Part shown: positions 32,761-42,169 of the stretch, piece by piece
Layout: each line of letters starts with the position of its first letter
Position numbering within the stretch: the first letter of the stretch is position 1
Origin: Sphingosinicella sp. CPCC 101087
GTDB lineage: Bacteria > Pseudomonadota > Alphaproteobacteria > Sphingomonadales > Sphingomonadaceae
Direction: 5' to 3'
DNA length: 64,000 nt
NCBI RefSeq assembly: GCF_004151485.1
Contig: NZ_SBFF01000001.1
Location: 420,526-484,525, forward strand
Made by a program: the position numbers and the translations under genes
The notes under the pieces: model-generated
Databases searched by the model: none
What the model saw: the letters and a program-made list of their open reading frames with translations, nothing else
What the model was told of the DNA's origin: nothing

Positions 32761-33276
32761 TCAACCCGCCGTTCGGCCGGCCGGGAAGAGTCCTTGCTCC
32801 TGCATGCCTTCGATCACGTCCGACGCGACCCGGGCATTATATTCGTCGACGGTGCCGATCACCTCTCCGCGCTTGTTCAGCATGACCGCCGGAGCGGTAG
32901 AACCAGCCTGGACCAGACGAATATAGACCGGGTCGGGATAGAGATGATTCGACGCACCGTTGCTGGCGTCAACGACGCCGCCAATAATGCCGCCGGCGAG
33001 GACATTCCCGACGACGCCTCCGCCGGTCCGACTTTGAATATAGACCTCTACCGGCTCATAGCCAGCGAGGGTGAACGTGACCATGGAGTCATCGCCGCGC
33101 TTCATACTATATTGACACGGCGTCTCGCAGGTCAGTCCGTTCACCAGCGTGATCGTCGCACCGCTGGGATCCGACTGAAATTCCACTGGTTGACTGGTGC
33201 CGTTCATCACAGTGGCACAGCCACCTAGCCCCGATGCGATCGGAATCATCGCGCAAGCCAGAATATATTTCTTCAT
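32761..33276 (-). CDS. predicted lipoprotein with PEGA-like domain
   Basis: A 171-residue protein. The signal peptide has a lipobox (IASGLGGC, acylated Cys at about residue 20). The mature part begins ATVMNGTSQPVEFQSDPSGA then ATITLVNGLTCETPCQY, a pattern seen in short PEGA-like surface lipoproteins; a Gly-rich hydrophobic stretch (GGGVVGNVLAGGIIGGVVDA) follows, which may be a membrane-associated loop. AGGGGGG precedes ATG 33276. Envelope function unknown. Confidence 0.84.
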   Translation of the reverse strand: MKKYILACAMIPIASGLGGCATVMNGTSQPVEFQSDPSGATITLVNGLTCETPCQYSMKRGDDSMVTFTLAGYEPVEVYIQSRTGGGVVGNVLAGGIIGGVVDASNGASNHLYPDPVYIRLVQAGSTAPAVMLNKRGEVIGTVDEYNARVASDVIEGMQEQGLFPAGRTAG

Positions 33277-33504
33277 GATATCCCCCCTAGAAATCCCCGC
33301 CTTCCTCTTAAGCCGACAAATCTCTCCCGGCAAAGAGGAAGTCATTCGAGATCTCATGCTTGTCCGGGAAAATGCTTTCGATTTCCTGAAACGGAGTGAA
33401 GCGCTACGCGGATGCGGGTGGGGCATCTTGCCGGATTCCGCTCGAGGAGGCGTGGATCGGGGTGCGAATGCCGTGAGGGCGCGGCCTCTTCCCGGTACCG
33501 GAGA

Positions 33505-33912
33505 TCAGTGCGGCGCGGGCGGGACCCGTTGGAACTGCGACACCCCATCGGCGATGTCGTAATAGTCCCCCTTCTCGGCCGTGTGGACATGCACGGCCAA
33601 TCGAGTGCGGGTCGGCTGGTCGAAGGCGCCCATCGCAATACCGGTCCAGTCGCGGTCGATCGGGTCCCAGAATAGAGACGAGCCGCAGGTCGAACAGAAG
33701 CCTCGCCGGGCCCGTTCCGAGGATCGAAACCAGCTGACATTCTCCTCGCCATGGATGGTCAGGGAGGACCGGGGCACGTCAGTCGAGACGAAGAAATGGC
33801 CCGAAAATTTCCGGCAGGCTGTGCAGTGACAGCCATCCGGGCCGGGGAGCGCCCCTTCTACCTCGAACTTCACCGCGCCACAAAGGCAGGATCCCGTGTG
33901 CATCCCGATCAT
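33505..33912 (-). CDS. GFA-family (CENP-V/GFA) zinc protein
   Basis: A 135-residue GFA protein, intact unlike the one near 24 kb. Zinc-binding cysteines are in GSCLCGAVKFEV, DGCHCTACRKFSGHFF and FCSTCGSSLFWDP. The family includes S-hydroxymethylglutathione-related proteins, but most members have no proven activity. ATG 33912 is favoured by GGAG ten bases upstream; ATG 33903 is an alternative. Alone on its strand. Confidence 0.92.
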   Translation of the reverse strand: MIGMHTGSCLCGAVKFEVEGALPGPDGCHCTACRKFSGHFFVSTDVPRSSLTIHGEENVSWFRSSERARRGFCSTCGSSLFWDPIDRDWTGIAMGAFDQPTRTRLAVHVHTAEKGDYYDIADGVSQFQRVPPAPH

Positions 33913-34075
33913 CCGGCTACCGCTCCAGCGCATCTCCTAATCGCGCCGGACGCCAGGCGGCAAGCGACCGCTGGCTTGCGCGGCCCGCCGGCGAACATGC
34001 CGCCCCAGGCAGGATCCAGGGCGAAACACCGACTTCGGCGCGGAGCACCGCGCCTGGTGAGTCGTTGTCTCGCCG

Positions 34076-35134
34076 ATGGCAAAGCAGTCGGATCACGCCG
34101 AGGCGGCAGGGCGAGCCTTTCGCGAGAGGGTCGAGGCGCTTCCCTTCGGGATGGGCCCGCTCATCCTGGGGCATTTCGATGCGGACGGCCTTTCGGCGGT
34201 AGCGATCCTCGCCCGCGCCCTGGAGCGGCTGGGCCGGCCAGCCGAAATCCGCCTGGTCGGCAAGGGAGAGAATCCGTGGTCCCCGGCGATGCGCGAAGAG
34301 CTGGCGCGCAGGACGCCCGCAGGACTCATCATCGCCGATCTCGGCGTGCGCGAGGGCGAACCCGTTCCGGGCGTTCCGACGATCGTCATCGATCATCATG
34401 TGCCCACGGGCGTTCCGGGCGAGGCGCTCGTGATCAGCGGCAACGGGCTTGACCCCGAGCCGACTTCATCCTTGCTGGCTTATTGGTGCGCCGTGGGCTC
34501 GGGCCCCGCCGAAGACCTTCTCTGGCTCGCGGCGCTCGGACTCATTGGCGACATGGCCGAGGATGCAGGCTTTCCCGAGATGGCCGAGGCCCAGCGGCGC
34601 TACGGAAAGACGGCCCTTCGGGAAGCCGTTTCCCTGATCAACGCGCCCCGACGAGCCGCGGCGGCCGATGCACGGCCCGCCCTCGCCCTGCTGATGGCCG
34701 GCGCGGGGCCCAAGGACGTCACTTCCGGGAGATATCCGGAAACGGCGGAACTGCTCGCGGCCAGAGCGGAGGTGAGAGAAGCCCTGAACGCCGCCAAAAA
34801 GATCGGCCCCAAGATACGCGGCGACGTCGCGTTGATCCGCTTCGCTTCGCCTTGCCAGATCCACCCGCTGCTGGCGCAGCAATGGCGGGCACGGCTCAAG
34901 GACAAGATCGTGCTCGCCGCCAACACCGGATACCGGCCGGGCTGGGTGCATTTCGCCGCGCGAACGGCAGGCGACACGAACCTGATTCGATTCCTCGCCG
35001 GGCACCGCCCCGCCGGCGCCGACGAGAATTACGGCAGCGGCCACATCAAGGCGACCGGCGGCGCGCTGCGTCCGGCGGACTGGAACGCGTTCGCCGTTCG
35101 GCTCGGCTTTCCCGAGGCGCAGGTGGAAGCATGA
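34076..35134 (+). CDS. DHH-family phosphoesterase
   Basis: A 352-residue DHH-superfamily protein. The metal motifs LILGHFDADGLSAVAILARA, LIIADLGVR and TIVIDHHVPTG are typical of RecJ/NrnA-like phosphodiesterases, and GSGHIKATGGALRP near the end is the DHHA1-like GGxxxATGG equivalent. Activity could be 5-prime to 3-prime DNA exonuclease or nanoRNA cleavage. Its stop overlaps the uvsE ATG (ATGA, 35131-35134), which suggests it helps process UV-damage nicks. Confidence 0.9.
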   Translation: MAKQSDHAEAAGRAFRERVEALPFGMGPLILGHFDADGLSAVAILARALERLGRPAEIRLVGKGENPWSPAMREELARRTPAGLIIADLGVREGEPVPGVPTIVIDHHVPTGVPGEALVISGNGLDPEPTSSLLAYWCAVGSGPAEDLLWLAALGLIGDMAEDAGFPEMAEAQRRYGKTALREAVSLINAPRRAAAADARPALALLMAGAGPKDVTSGRYPETAELLAARAEVREALNAAKKIGPKIRGDVALIRFASPCQIHPLLAQQWRARLKDKIVLAANTGYRPGWVHFAARTAGDTNLIRFLAGHRPAGADENYGSGHIKATGGALRPADWNAFAVRLGFPEAQVEA

Positions 35135-36312
35135 ACGAGCCCAACCCACCGCGTCCGCTGAGGCTCGGCTTTCCGGTGAAGGTCATCGGCAAGCCCGGCC
35201 TGAAGAGCAACGACAGCAGGCGCTGGCAAAACGAGCCCCACCTCAAATGCTCACTGCAGCATGTGGACCAGATCCTCGACTATCTGCACCGGATTGGGAT
35301 CGACATGTACCGGCTGAGTTCGGATCTCGCGCCTTACGCTACGCACCCGGACATGCCGCAGTTCCACGACATGGTGGCGCAGAGCGACGCCGAGCTTGCC
35401 GCTTTCGGCCGCAAGGCGCGGCAATATGACATCCGCCTGTCCTTCCATCCTTCGCAATATGTGCTTCTGAACAGTCCCGATCCGAAGCTCACCACCAAGA
35501 GCATCTGGGACTTCTCGTCCCAGGCGGAGATGCTCGATCGGATGGGGATGGGGGACGATGCGGTCCTCGTCACGCATGTCGGCGGCGTTTATGGCGACAG
35601 GGAGGCGAGCCGCGCGCGCTGGATCCGCGGATGGGAGCAATGTCCCGATCATGTGAAGCGGCGACTGGTGCTCGAGAATGACGACATCAGATTTTCGGCG
35701 GCCGACGTGCTCTGGATACAGGAACGGACCGGAGTCCGGCTCGTCTTCGATTATCAGCATTTCTGGTGCCTCAACCCCGAGCGGCTGGAGCTGCGCCCGA
35801 CGCTCGAGCGCTTCCTCGCGACCTGGACGGAGGGCGTCAGGCCGAAGATCCATTTCTCTTCGCCCCGAACCGAGATGCGTGAGGTGAAACGGGCGATCTC
35901 GGCCAAGGATCGCGACCGCGCCAAGGCCGGCGGAAAGGAGAATAAGCGCGAGCTGACCAAGGCGCCGGTCAAGGCCTCGTCGCGGGTCAAGACGGTTCTC
36001 GTGCCGCCGATCTGGACGGGCCATGCGGATTTCACCAACCCCTTCGAATTCGCGACCTTCATGCGCATGGCCGAGGGTCTGGAATTCGACGTCATGATGG
36101 AAGGCAAGGCCAAGGACGTCAGCCTGCTCAAGCTGCGGCCGGATCTGCTGCGCTTCGCGCCCGACGTGGCCGAGCGATTCGGCATCTTTCCCTCGGAGGC
36201 CGATCGGCTCGTCCAACAGGAGAAGGCATTGGAGAAGGGCGTAGCGGCCGAAGACGAGCCGGACGTGGACGAAGGGTCGGAGCGTCCGCTGCCGGCCGAG
36301 GCTGCGGAATAG
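35131..36312 (+). CDS. uvsE: UV damage endonuclease UvsE/UvdE
   Basis: A 393-residue UVDE, which nicks DNA on the 5-prime side of UV photoproducts and other lesions. TIM-barrel signatures are IDMYRLSSDLAPYATHPD, IRLSFHPSQYVLLNSPDP, LVTHVGGVYGDREASRARW, LVLENDDIRFSAADVLWIQ and LVFDYQHFWCLNP, with metal His/Glu/Asp residues as in the family. A basic insertion (KRAISAKDRDRAKAGGKENK, about residue 255-285) and an acidic tail make it longer than the usual 300 residues. It is translationally coupled to the DHH phosphoesterase. Confidence 0.95.
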   Translation: MNEPNPPRPLRLGFPVKVIGKPGLKSNDSRRWQNEPHLKCSLQHVDQILDYLHRIGIDMYRLSSDLAPYATHPDMPQFHDMVAQSDAELAAFGRKARQYDIRLSFHPSQYVLLNSPDPKLTTKSIWDFSSQAEMLDRMGMGDDAVLVTHVGGVYGDREASRARWIRGWEQCPDHVKRRLVLENDDIRFSAADVLWIQERTGVRLVFDYQHFWCLNPERLELRPTLERFLATWTEGVRPKIHFSSPRTEMREVKRAISAKDRDRAKAGGKENKRELTKAPVKASSRVKTVLVPPIWTGHADFTNPFEFATFMRMAEGLEFDVMMEGKAKDVSLLKLRPDLLRFAPDVAERFGIFPSEADRLVQQEKALEKGVAAEDEPDVDEGSERPLPAEAAE

Positions 36313-36352
36313 GCGAAGAGCGCCGCGAGTCGATCGGGAGAAGGAGATCCAG

Positions 36353-36970
36353 GTGCCGCTGACCGCAATCGCACTGAATTGCAGCCTGAAGTCGCGCGAG
36401 GGCGAGACCTCGTCCACCGACAAGATGATCGGCCTCATCGCGACGGCCCTGGCCGCCCATGACGTCCAGTTCACCGAAACCATCCGAGTCGTCGACCATG
36501 ACGTGAAGCCCGGCGTCACGTCGGACGAAGGCGAGGGAGACGCCTGGCCGGACATCCGCCGGCGAGTGCTTGCCGCGGACATTCTCATCTTCGGTACACC
36601 GGTTTGGCTGGGGCAGATGTCCAGCGTCGCCAAGCGGACCGTCGAACGGATGGACGCCTTCCTGAGCGAGACGGACGAGCAGGGCCGCATGCCCAGCTAC
36701 GGCAAAGTGGCCGTCCTCGCCGTCGTCGGCAACGAAGACGGCGCGCACGGGATCAGCGCCGACCTTTATCAGGCGCTGAACGATACCGGCTGGACCATCC
36801 CGGCAGGCGCCGTCTGCTACTGGGTGGGCGAAGCGATGGGGAAGACCGACTTCAAGGAATTGCAGGCCGTCCCGGAAAAGATCCGATCGACGGCGACGAT
36901 GGTCGCCTCGAACGCAGCCCACCTGGCGCGGCTCCTGAAGGAGGCCCCCTACCCCGGGACCGAAGGCTGA
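36353..36970 (+). CDS. flavodoxin/NADPH-dependent FMN reductase family protein
   Basis: A 205-residue flavodoxin-fold oxidoreductase. ALNCSLKSREGETSSTDKMI is the phosphate-binding loop region, LIFGTPVWLGQMSSVAKRTV the flavin ring contact and VLAVVGNEDGAHGISADLYQ the third loop. The start is GTG 36353, with AAGGAG ten bases before. Likely an NAD(P)H:quinone or FMN reductase. It follows uvsE by 40 bp and may be co-transcribed. Confidence 0.9.
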   Translation: MPLTAIALNCSLKSREGETSSTDKMIGLIATALAAHDVQFTETIRVVDHDVKPGVTSDEGEGDAWPDIRRRVLAADILIFGTPVWLGQMSSVAKRTVERMDAFLSETDEQGRMPSYGKVAVLAVVGNEDGAHGISADLYQALNDTGWTIPAGAVCYWVGEAMGKTDFKELQAVPEKIRSTATMVASNAAHLARLLKEAPYPGTEG

Positions 36971-36982
36971 GAGGCTCGCGTC

Positions 36983-37192
36983 TCAGCTCCGCTTGCGCAG
37001 CTCGGCCGGCCTGTGTGCGGCCTCGGCGCCGGTCTTGTCGCTTTTGACCAGATATTCGGGATTGTCCCTGGAGGCGGCGACCTTGTGTTTCTTGATATGG
37101 ATCTCGGACGTCAGCTTGCGCTCGACCGTTCCCTTCACCTCACCCTGGCTGCTGTCCCAAGCGACCTTGTCGCCCTTCTTGAACTGCGTCAT
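36983..37192 (-). CDS. DUF2945 (hypervirulence-associated, HVA1-type) protein
   Basis: A 69-residue basic protein. FKKGDKVAWDSSQGEVKGTV is the DUF2945 Tudor-like motif and the C-terminus NPEYLVKSDKTGAEAAHRP is characteristic. Function unknown; nucleic-acid binding has been suggested for the fold. ATG 37192 has GGAAGG upstream. It is convergent with the flavodoxin gene, 12 bp away. Confidence 0.86.
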   Translation of the reverse strand: MTQFKKGDKVAWDSSQGEVKGTVERKLTSEIHIKKHKVAASRDNPEYLVKSDKTGAEAAHRPAELRKRS

Positions 37193-37332
37193 CGTTGCTG
37201 CCTTCCATCTTCCTCCGGCCCGAGCCGTGCGGCACGTCAACAGACCGTCGACGTGGCTGTTCCGAGGGGGCCTTGGCAGTGGACCGCCGACCATGCGCCT
37301 TCGGCCTGGGCCCCGTCGCCGATCTTGCGGGG

Positions 37333-38364
37333 TCAGCGGTTGCCGGGGCCGGGCGCCGGGGCGGGCGGCGCGTCCATGCCTTCGAAGAAACCCGTGGCGC
37401 GCGGCGGGAGGCGATCGTCGAGGAACGGTGTGGCAAGCTCGGCGATCCGCTCCGCCTCGGCCATGATGCCGATGTGCGACGTGGCCGGAAGGATCGCCAG
37501 CCGCGCGCGTGGCGCCCCCGTGAGGAAGCCTCGCGCCGCCGCCTCCCTGTCCCCGCCGCCGCGCAGCTTGAACAGTTCGATCGCGTGCTCCAGCGCCACC
37601 CCGTCCGCGTCGCCGACGATGATCATCGTCTTGTCGTCGATCGCGCGGACGGCTTCGTCGGAGGCGGCGTAATCCTGCTCTTCCAGGGCCAGGACCTCGC
37701 TGACGAAGGTGGCGAACTGGTCCGGGTTGGGCGAAAGCCGCCGATATTCGGCCTCGATCGGCGATCCGGCGAACATGGCGGGCGTTGCCTGCGCCATCGC
37801 CTGGAGCACTTCGGGATACCAGCCGTCGCGCCGAGACGTACCGGCCAGGATGATCTGCTTGCCCACCCGGTCCGGATGGCGGCTCGCCATGAAGAGGGCG
37901 GTGGTGGCGCCCATCGAATAGCCGAGCACGTCGGCGCTCGGCACGTTCAGCGCCGCCAGCACGGCCGCGGCATCGTCGGCCATCAGCTCATAGGTGATTG
38001 GTCCCGGAGTTTCGCCGGAGCGGCCGTGGCCGCGGGCGTCGATGGCGATCACGGGGCGGCCGGCGGCGAACGGCCCGAAGATCGGCTCCATCGTGTCCCC
38101 GGACATGAACGAGCCGTGCAGCACCAGGAGCGGCGTCTTGCCCGAATCGAGATCGCCGTACACCTGATAGTGGATCCGTCCGCCCTCGACCTCGGCATAG
38201 CCGGTACGGGTCGGCGAAAGTGCGCGCGTTTGCCCACTGGTCTCGTTCGCTCCCGCGACCGAGTTTTGCGCCAGATTCTGCGAGCCTGCTTCGCAACCGG
38301 CGAGCGTGAGCGAGATCGTTACCGCGGCCAAAATTCGCCGATATGCCTTTGCACGGGTCATCAT
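37333..38364 (-). CDS. lipoprotein alpha/beta hydrolase
   Basis: A 343-residue hydrolase. The signal peptide ends in a lipobox (LTLAGC, Cys at about 24), so the enzyme is probably anchored in the periplasm. LLVLHGSFMSGDTMEPIFG is the HG oxyanion region, LGYSMGATTALFMASRHPD the nucleophile elbow, IIVGDADGVALEHAIELFK the acid and PATSHIGIMAEAERI the His. The C-terminus is Pro-rich. Substrate unknown. GGAGATGG precedes ATG 38364; a second ATG three bases on is possible. Confidence 0.87.
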   Translation of the reverse strand: MMTRAKAYRRILAAVTISLTLAGCEAGSQNLAQNSVAGANETSGQTRALSPTRTGYAEVEGGRIHYQVYGDLDSGKTPLLVLHGSFMSGDTMEPIFGPFAAGRPVIAIDARGHGRSGETPGPITYELMADDAAAVLAALNVPSADVLGYSMGATTALFMASRHPDRVGKQIILAGTSRRDGWYPEVLQAMAQATPAMFAGSPIEAEYRRLSPNPDQFATFVSEVLALEEQDYAASDEAVRAIDDKTMIIVGDADGVALEHAIELFKLRGGGDREAAARGFLTGAPRARLAILPATSHIGIMAEAERIAELATPFLDDRLPPRATGFFEGMDAPPAPAPGPGNR

Positions 38365-38584
38365 TCCATCTCCTCGTAGCGCAGTCGGCCTCATCGGCCC
38401 GACATCGAAGCGACGAACGGGATTGTCGGAAATCGACATGGTACCGAAGATTTCTTTTCGACGGTCGAGGCGCAGGGCGCAATGGCCGCTGCCATCTCAG
38501 TATGGACCTGACCCGCAGAATCATGGTGTATTGCTGCAGTGACACACCTATGGTATGTCGGCCCAAACAGGTGGGAGAGGGCCG

Positions 38585-39676
38585 ATGTACAGCGAGAGCG
38601 ACCTCGAGGCGGCGGTAAGCGCCGGGGTGCTGACGCCGCAGCAGGCGGCAGGTTTCAGGGACCATGTCGCGTCCAGCCGGCACGTGCCGGCGGTGGACGA
38701 GGAACATTTCCGGCTCTTGACCGGCTTCAACGATATCTTCGTCGGAATCGCGACGGTGATCCTGCTCGTGGCGGTGGGCTGGATCGGCTATTCCGTTCCG
38801 CCGCATGTCGAGGGCGACGGGCCGACACCGTTCATGGGCCTGTTCGTGGCGATCACCGCCTGGGGGCTGGCGGAGTTCTTCACCCGCGAGCGGCGAATGG
38901 CTCTGCCCAGCATTCTGCTCCTGCTCGCCTTCGTCGGTGGCGTGTTCGCCTTCTCGCTCTTCACATTGGTGCTGATGGTGGGCGAAGCACGCTTCGAGAA
39001 CGATGAATCGCTCGCCGCGACGGTGATGGCCGCGGCCGCCTTGCTCCCGGCGGTCGCCGCCTGGGTGCATTGGCGCCGCTTCAAGGTGCCGATCACGGTC
39101 GCCGCCGGCGTGGCCGCGCTCGCGGCGCTGGCGCTCGCCTTGATCCTCGCGGCGGTCGCCGCGACACCGGCGGCCGAGACGATCGTCCTGGCCGCGGCCC
39201 TGATCCTCGGCGTCGGCATATTCCTGTTCGCGATGCACTGGGATTCGTCCGATCCGCGGCGCGAGACGCGCCGCTCGGACGTCGCCTTCTGGCTGCACCT
39301 GCTCGCCGCGCCGATGATCGTCCATCCGATCTTCACCCTGCTCGGCCTGACTCAGGGGACGGCATCGCTCGGCGAAGCGACGATCGTCGTCCTGCTCTAC
39401 ATCGTGCTCGGCCTGGCGGCGCTGGCGATCGACCGGCGGGCCCTGCTCGTCTCCGCGCTCGCCTACGTGCTCTACGCGCTGAACAGCCTGTTCCGCGAAT
39501 ATGGCGCGGTCGAGCTCAGCGTCGCCTTCACGGCCCTGATCATCGGATCGGCCCTGCTGCTGCTTTCGGCCTTCTGGACCAATGCCCGGCGGGCGGTGGT
39601 TCGTCCGCTCCCCGAGGGCCTGCGAGGCAAGCTGCCGGTGGTGGACCGGGTATCGCCGGGGATTGTGGCGGCTTAG
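38585..39676 (+). CDS. multi-pass membrane protein, function unknown
   Basis: A 363-residue protein with about nine transmembrane helices after a soluble N-terminus (SESDLEAAVSAGVLTPQQAA, resembling the short helical motif that heads DUF2157-like proteins). GGAGAGG precedes ATG 38585. A near-palindrome GACACACC-TAT-GGTATGTC (38542-38560) lies in its leader. No enzymatic motif seen. Divergent from the lipoprotein hydrolase gene. Confidence 0.8.
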   Translation: MYSESDLEAAVSAGVLTPQQAAGFRDHVASSRHVPAVDEEHFRLLTGFNDIFVGIATVILLVAVGWIGYSVPPHVEGDGPTPFMGLFVAITAWGLAEFFTRERRMALPSILLLLAFVGGVFAFSLFTLVLMVGEARFENDESLAATVMAAAALLPAVAAWVHWRRFKVPITVAAGVAALAALALALILAAVAATPAAETIVLAAALILGVGIFLFAMHWDSSDPRRETRRSDVAFWLHLLAAPMIVHPIFTLLGLTQGTASLGEATIVVLLYIVLGLAALAIDRRALLVSALAYVLYALNSLFREYGAVELSVAFTALIIGSALLLLSAFWTNARRAVVRPLPEGLRGKLPVVDRVSPGIVAA

Positions 39677-39682
39677 GGCGAC

Positions 39683-40027
39683 CTAGTTCGCCACCACCTT
39701 CAGCAGGCGCCGCTCGATCGGGGCGAGGATGGGGCCGAGTTCGTGGCCGCGACGCAAGACCTGGCCGGCTTCGCCGATCAGGGTCCAAGGCCCCTGGCGC
39801 GCGCCGGGGCGCTTCTCGATGCGGCATTCGGGACGATCGGCGCTGCGGCGGAACGCCCAGAACGAGGCGGCGTCGGGCCGCAGCTCGATCGCATAGTCCT
39901 TCCACAGCCCGGCCGCGACCATCCGGCCGTACAGCTCGACGATGCGGTTGAGCTCGCTTCTCGAAAAGCCGGTCTGTTTCCCCTGCCCTCCCTGAGCCGC
40001 GGACGGGAAAGGGAGGACGGTGCCCAT
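39683..40027 (-). CDS. DUF2794 family protein
   Basis: A 114-residue protein typical of alphaproteobacteria: FSRSELNRIVELYGRMVAAG and DYAIELRPDAASFWAFRRSA, with RPECRIEKRPGARQGPWTLI. Function unknown. Its ATG overlaps the cysE stop (TGATG), an arrangement I know from other sphingomonads, so the two are co-translated. A role next to cysteine synthesis is only guilt by association. Confidence 0.88.
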   Translation of the reverse strand: MGTVLPFPSAAQGGQGKQTGFSRSELNRIVELYGRMVAAGLWKDYAIELRPDAASFWAFRRSADRPECRIEKRPGARQGPWTLIGEAGQVLRRGHELGPILAPIERRLLKVVAN

Positions 40028-40740
40028 CAGGCGCGGCTCCGGTCGCCGGCGCTGCGCCCCTTCGGGGCCACTCTTTTGGCCTGGGTCTCCTCGATCAGCT
40101 CGGCAAGGCGCTTGCGAAGCTGCTCGACCTCGCACTGGAGGATCTCCAGCTTCTGGGTCGCCGGATCGTAGACGTCGGAACAGGGGGTGCCATAGGGAAG
40201 GAAGCTCTTGGAGCTTTCGCCGGCGTCGACCAGGGTCGAGCGGGCGGGAATGCCCACCATCGTGGCGCCTTCCGGCACGTCCTTGGTAACGACCGAATTG
40301 GCGCCGATCCGCGCGCGGGGCCCGACCGTGACCGGCCCGAGCACCTGAGCGCCGGACCCGATCACGACGCCGTCGCAGATGGTCGGATGCCTCTTGCCGC
40401 CGATCCCTTCGTGCGGGGCGGTGCCGCCCAAGGTCACGTGCTGGTAGATGGTAACGTCATCGCCGATATCGGCTGTTTCACCGATCACCACATAGCCATG
40501 GTCGATGAAGAAGTTGCGGCCGATCGTCGCGCCGGGATGAATGTCGATCCCGGTCAGCATTCGCGACAGGTGGTTGACGAAGCGGGCAAGGAAATAGAGC
40601 TCGCCGCGAAACAGCCAGTGGGCGAGGCGATGCATGCCGAGCGCCCAGACGCCGGGATACAGCAGGATCTCCCACCGGGTACGCGGCGCGGGATCGCGCG
40701 CCTTGATCGAATCCAAATAGGTGACAAACCCGGATGCCAT
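40027..40740 (-). CDS. cysE: serine O-acetyltransferase
   Basis: A 237-residue CysE/EpsC-type enzyme making O-acetylserine from serine and acetyl-CoA, the committed step of cysteine biosynthesis. The left-handed beta-helix has [40 protein letters not shown] and [20 protein letters not shown]; catalytic His/Asp residues are in [11 protein letters not shown]. The short N-terminus (no long serine-acetyltransferase helical domain) fits the EpsC class. C-terminal residues beyond 185 include [19 protein letters not shown], absent from many homologues. First gene of a pair with DUF2794. Confidence 0.95.
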   Translation of the reverse strand: MASGFVTYLDSIKARDPAPRTRWEILLYPGVWALGMHRLAHWLFRGELYFLARFVNHLSRMLTGIDIHPGATIGRNFFIDHGYVVIGETADIGDDVTIYQHVTLGGTAPHEGIGGKRHPTICDGVVIGSGAQVLGPVTVGPRARIGANSVVTKDVPEGATMVGIPARSTLVDAGESSKSFLPYGTPCSDVYDPATQKLEILQCEVEQLRKRLAELIEETQAKRVAPKGRSAGDRSRA

Positions 40741-40911
40741 AAGCGGGCGCTTTCTCCGTTACGGTCCAGAGATAGTCCGGTCCGCGACGGATTTCCAGAC
40801 ATCCCGCGCCGACACCCCGCGGTATGACTTGCAACAGCTTGAATAAGCAAGAAAGATCGTGCCGGCCGCGGTGGCCGTTCGACGCGCCCGAGGTCCCTTC
40901 GGCGGACCGCG

Positions 40912-42102
40912 TCATCCTGCATGCCTCTGGAGGCGGACAGGCCTTCGGGCGGAGGCGCGCGCGAACGGGGCGACGAGCGGCAAGATCAGGCCGGCGAGCA
41001 GGAGGAACGCGCCGCCATATCCGAACGGGTTGGCGAGCAGCCCGAACCCGACGGCGCCGAAGCCGAGCCCGGTGTCGTAGGCGATGTTCCAGGCGGCGCT
41101 GATGGCATCCTCCTGGCCCTTCGGCGCACGATTCAGCATCAAGGTGAGGCTGCCGCTTTGCAGGAGGCCGAAGCCGGCACCCAGCGCCGTGATCGCGACC
41201 AGCACCGCCAGATTGCCCGAACTTATTCCCAGAAGTACGGCACCGGTCACCGTCGCGACGAGCCCGAACAGAACCGGCCCCATCGGGCCGCGGCGATCGC
41301 CGTGCCGCCCGGCCGCCAGCCGCGACAGAGCCGCCGCGAGGCCGTGGAGGAGCAAGGCCCCTTCCACGAGCAGGGTTTCGGAATGCCCGACGACGAGCGG
41401 CAGAAAGGTGATCACCACGCCGGCCGTCACCGCGCCGGCAGCGAGCGTCGTGGCGGGCCAGACCTGGGCTGCCCAGTCGACGCGGCCGACGGTGTTCCCG
41501 CCGGGCTCCGCGCGGGGCGGAAAGACGCTCAATCCCAGCAGGCCGGCCAGACCGAAGGCCATGGTCGCTCCCGCCACGAGAGAGGCGCTCCCCTGGGCCA
41601 TCATCCACAAACCGAGCGGGACGAACAGGATGGCCGGAAGGGCCGCCGAAAGCCCGTAGATGCCGAGCGCTTCGTTGCGGCGGGCGAGCGGCGCCAGCGT
41701 GGCGGCGAGCCCGCCCGCCACAACGAGGACGATCCCGAGGCCGACCCCCCGTACCAGGCAGGCGGCCGCGACCAGGACCAGATCGCCCCCGAACACCGCA
41801 AATCCGGGCAGTGCGAGGGCCAGCATGGCCAAAGCGGCCGTCAGCCTACGCCCCAGCCGCGCGATCAGCCGGGTCGCGACGATCTCGCCAAGGACGGTCC
41901 CACCCATCAGCACGCCGGTGACCAGCCCGGCGCCGAAGTTGCCGCCCTGCCCGGCCGCATGGAGCGGCGCGGCCGACAAGGGCAGATAGAAGCATCCCAT
42001 CACCCCGAACACGCAGAAGCACAAGCGATAGAACGGCGTTCCCAGCGGCTCGCGCCCGGCGATGGCCCCGGCACGGCGTTGCAGCGTCACTTCGTCGGGC
42101 AT
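40912..42102 (-). CDS. MFS transporter
   Basis: A 396-residue major facilitator with twelve predicted helices. The loop 2-3 motif is GTVLGEIVATRLIARLGRRL and the opposite-half loop reads SRLAAGRHGDRRGPMGPVLF. YnfM/drug-exporter type; substrate unknown. It is divergent from the MocR gene with 67 bp between and is the natural target of that regulator, so export or uptake of an amine or pyridoxal-related compound is possible. GGAGGAAG precedes the ATG. Confidence 0.92.
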   Translation of the reverse strand: MPDEVTLQRRAGAIAGREPLGTPFYRLCFCVFGVMGCFYLPLSAAPLHAAGQGGNFGAGLVTGVLMGGTVLGEIVATRLIARLGRRLTAALAMLALALPGFAVFGGDLVLVAAACLVRGVGLGIVLVVAGGLAATLAPLARRNEALGIYGLSAALPAILFVPLGLWMMAQGSASLVAGATMAFGLAGLLGLSVFPPRAEPGGNTVGRVDWAAQVWPATTLAAGAVTAGVVITFLPLVVGHSETLLVEGALLLHGLAAALSRLAAGRHGDRRGPMGPVLFGLVATVTGAVLLGISSGNLAVLVAITALGAGFGLLQSGSLTLMLNRAPKGQEDAISAAWNIAYDTGLGFGAVGFGLLANPFGYGGAFLLLAGLILPLVAPFARASARRPVRLQRHAG

Positions 42103-42113
42103 GTCTTCCTCCC

Positions 42114-42138
42114 TGATCGGCCAGGCGATGTTGATCGG
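42114..42138. promoter_or_regulatory. direct repeat in the MFS/MocR intergenic region
   Basis: TGATCGG occurs at 42114-42120 and 42132-42138, an 18-bp centre spacing. MocR regulators often bind direct repeats between themselves and a divergent target gene, so this may be the operator. The evidence is only the repeat and its location. Confidence 0.3.
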
Positions 42139-42169
42139 GGGCTTCTACTTCGGTACTGGATAGTTAGAC

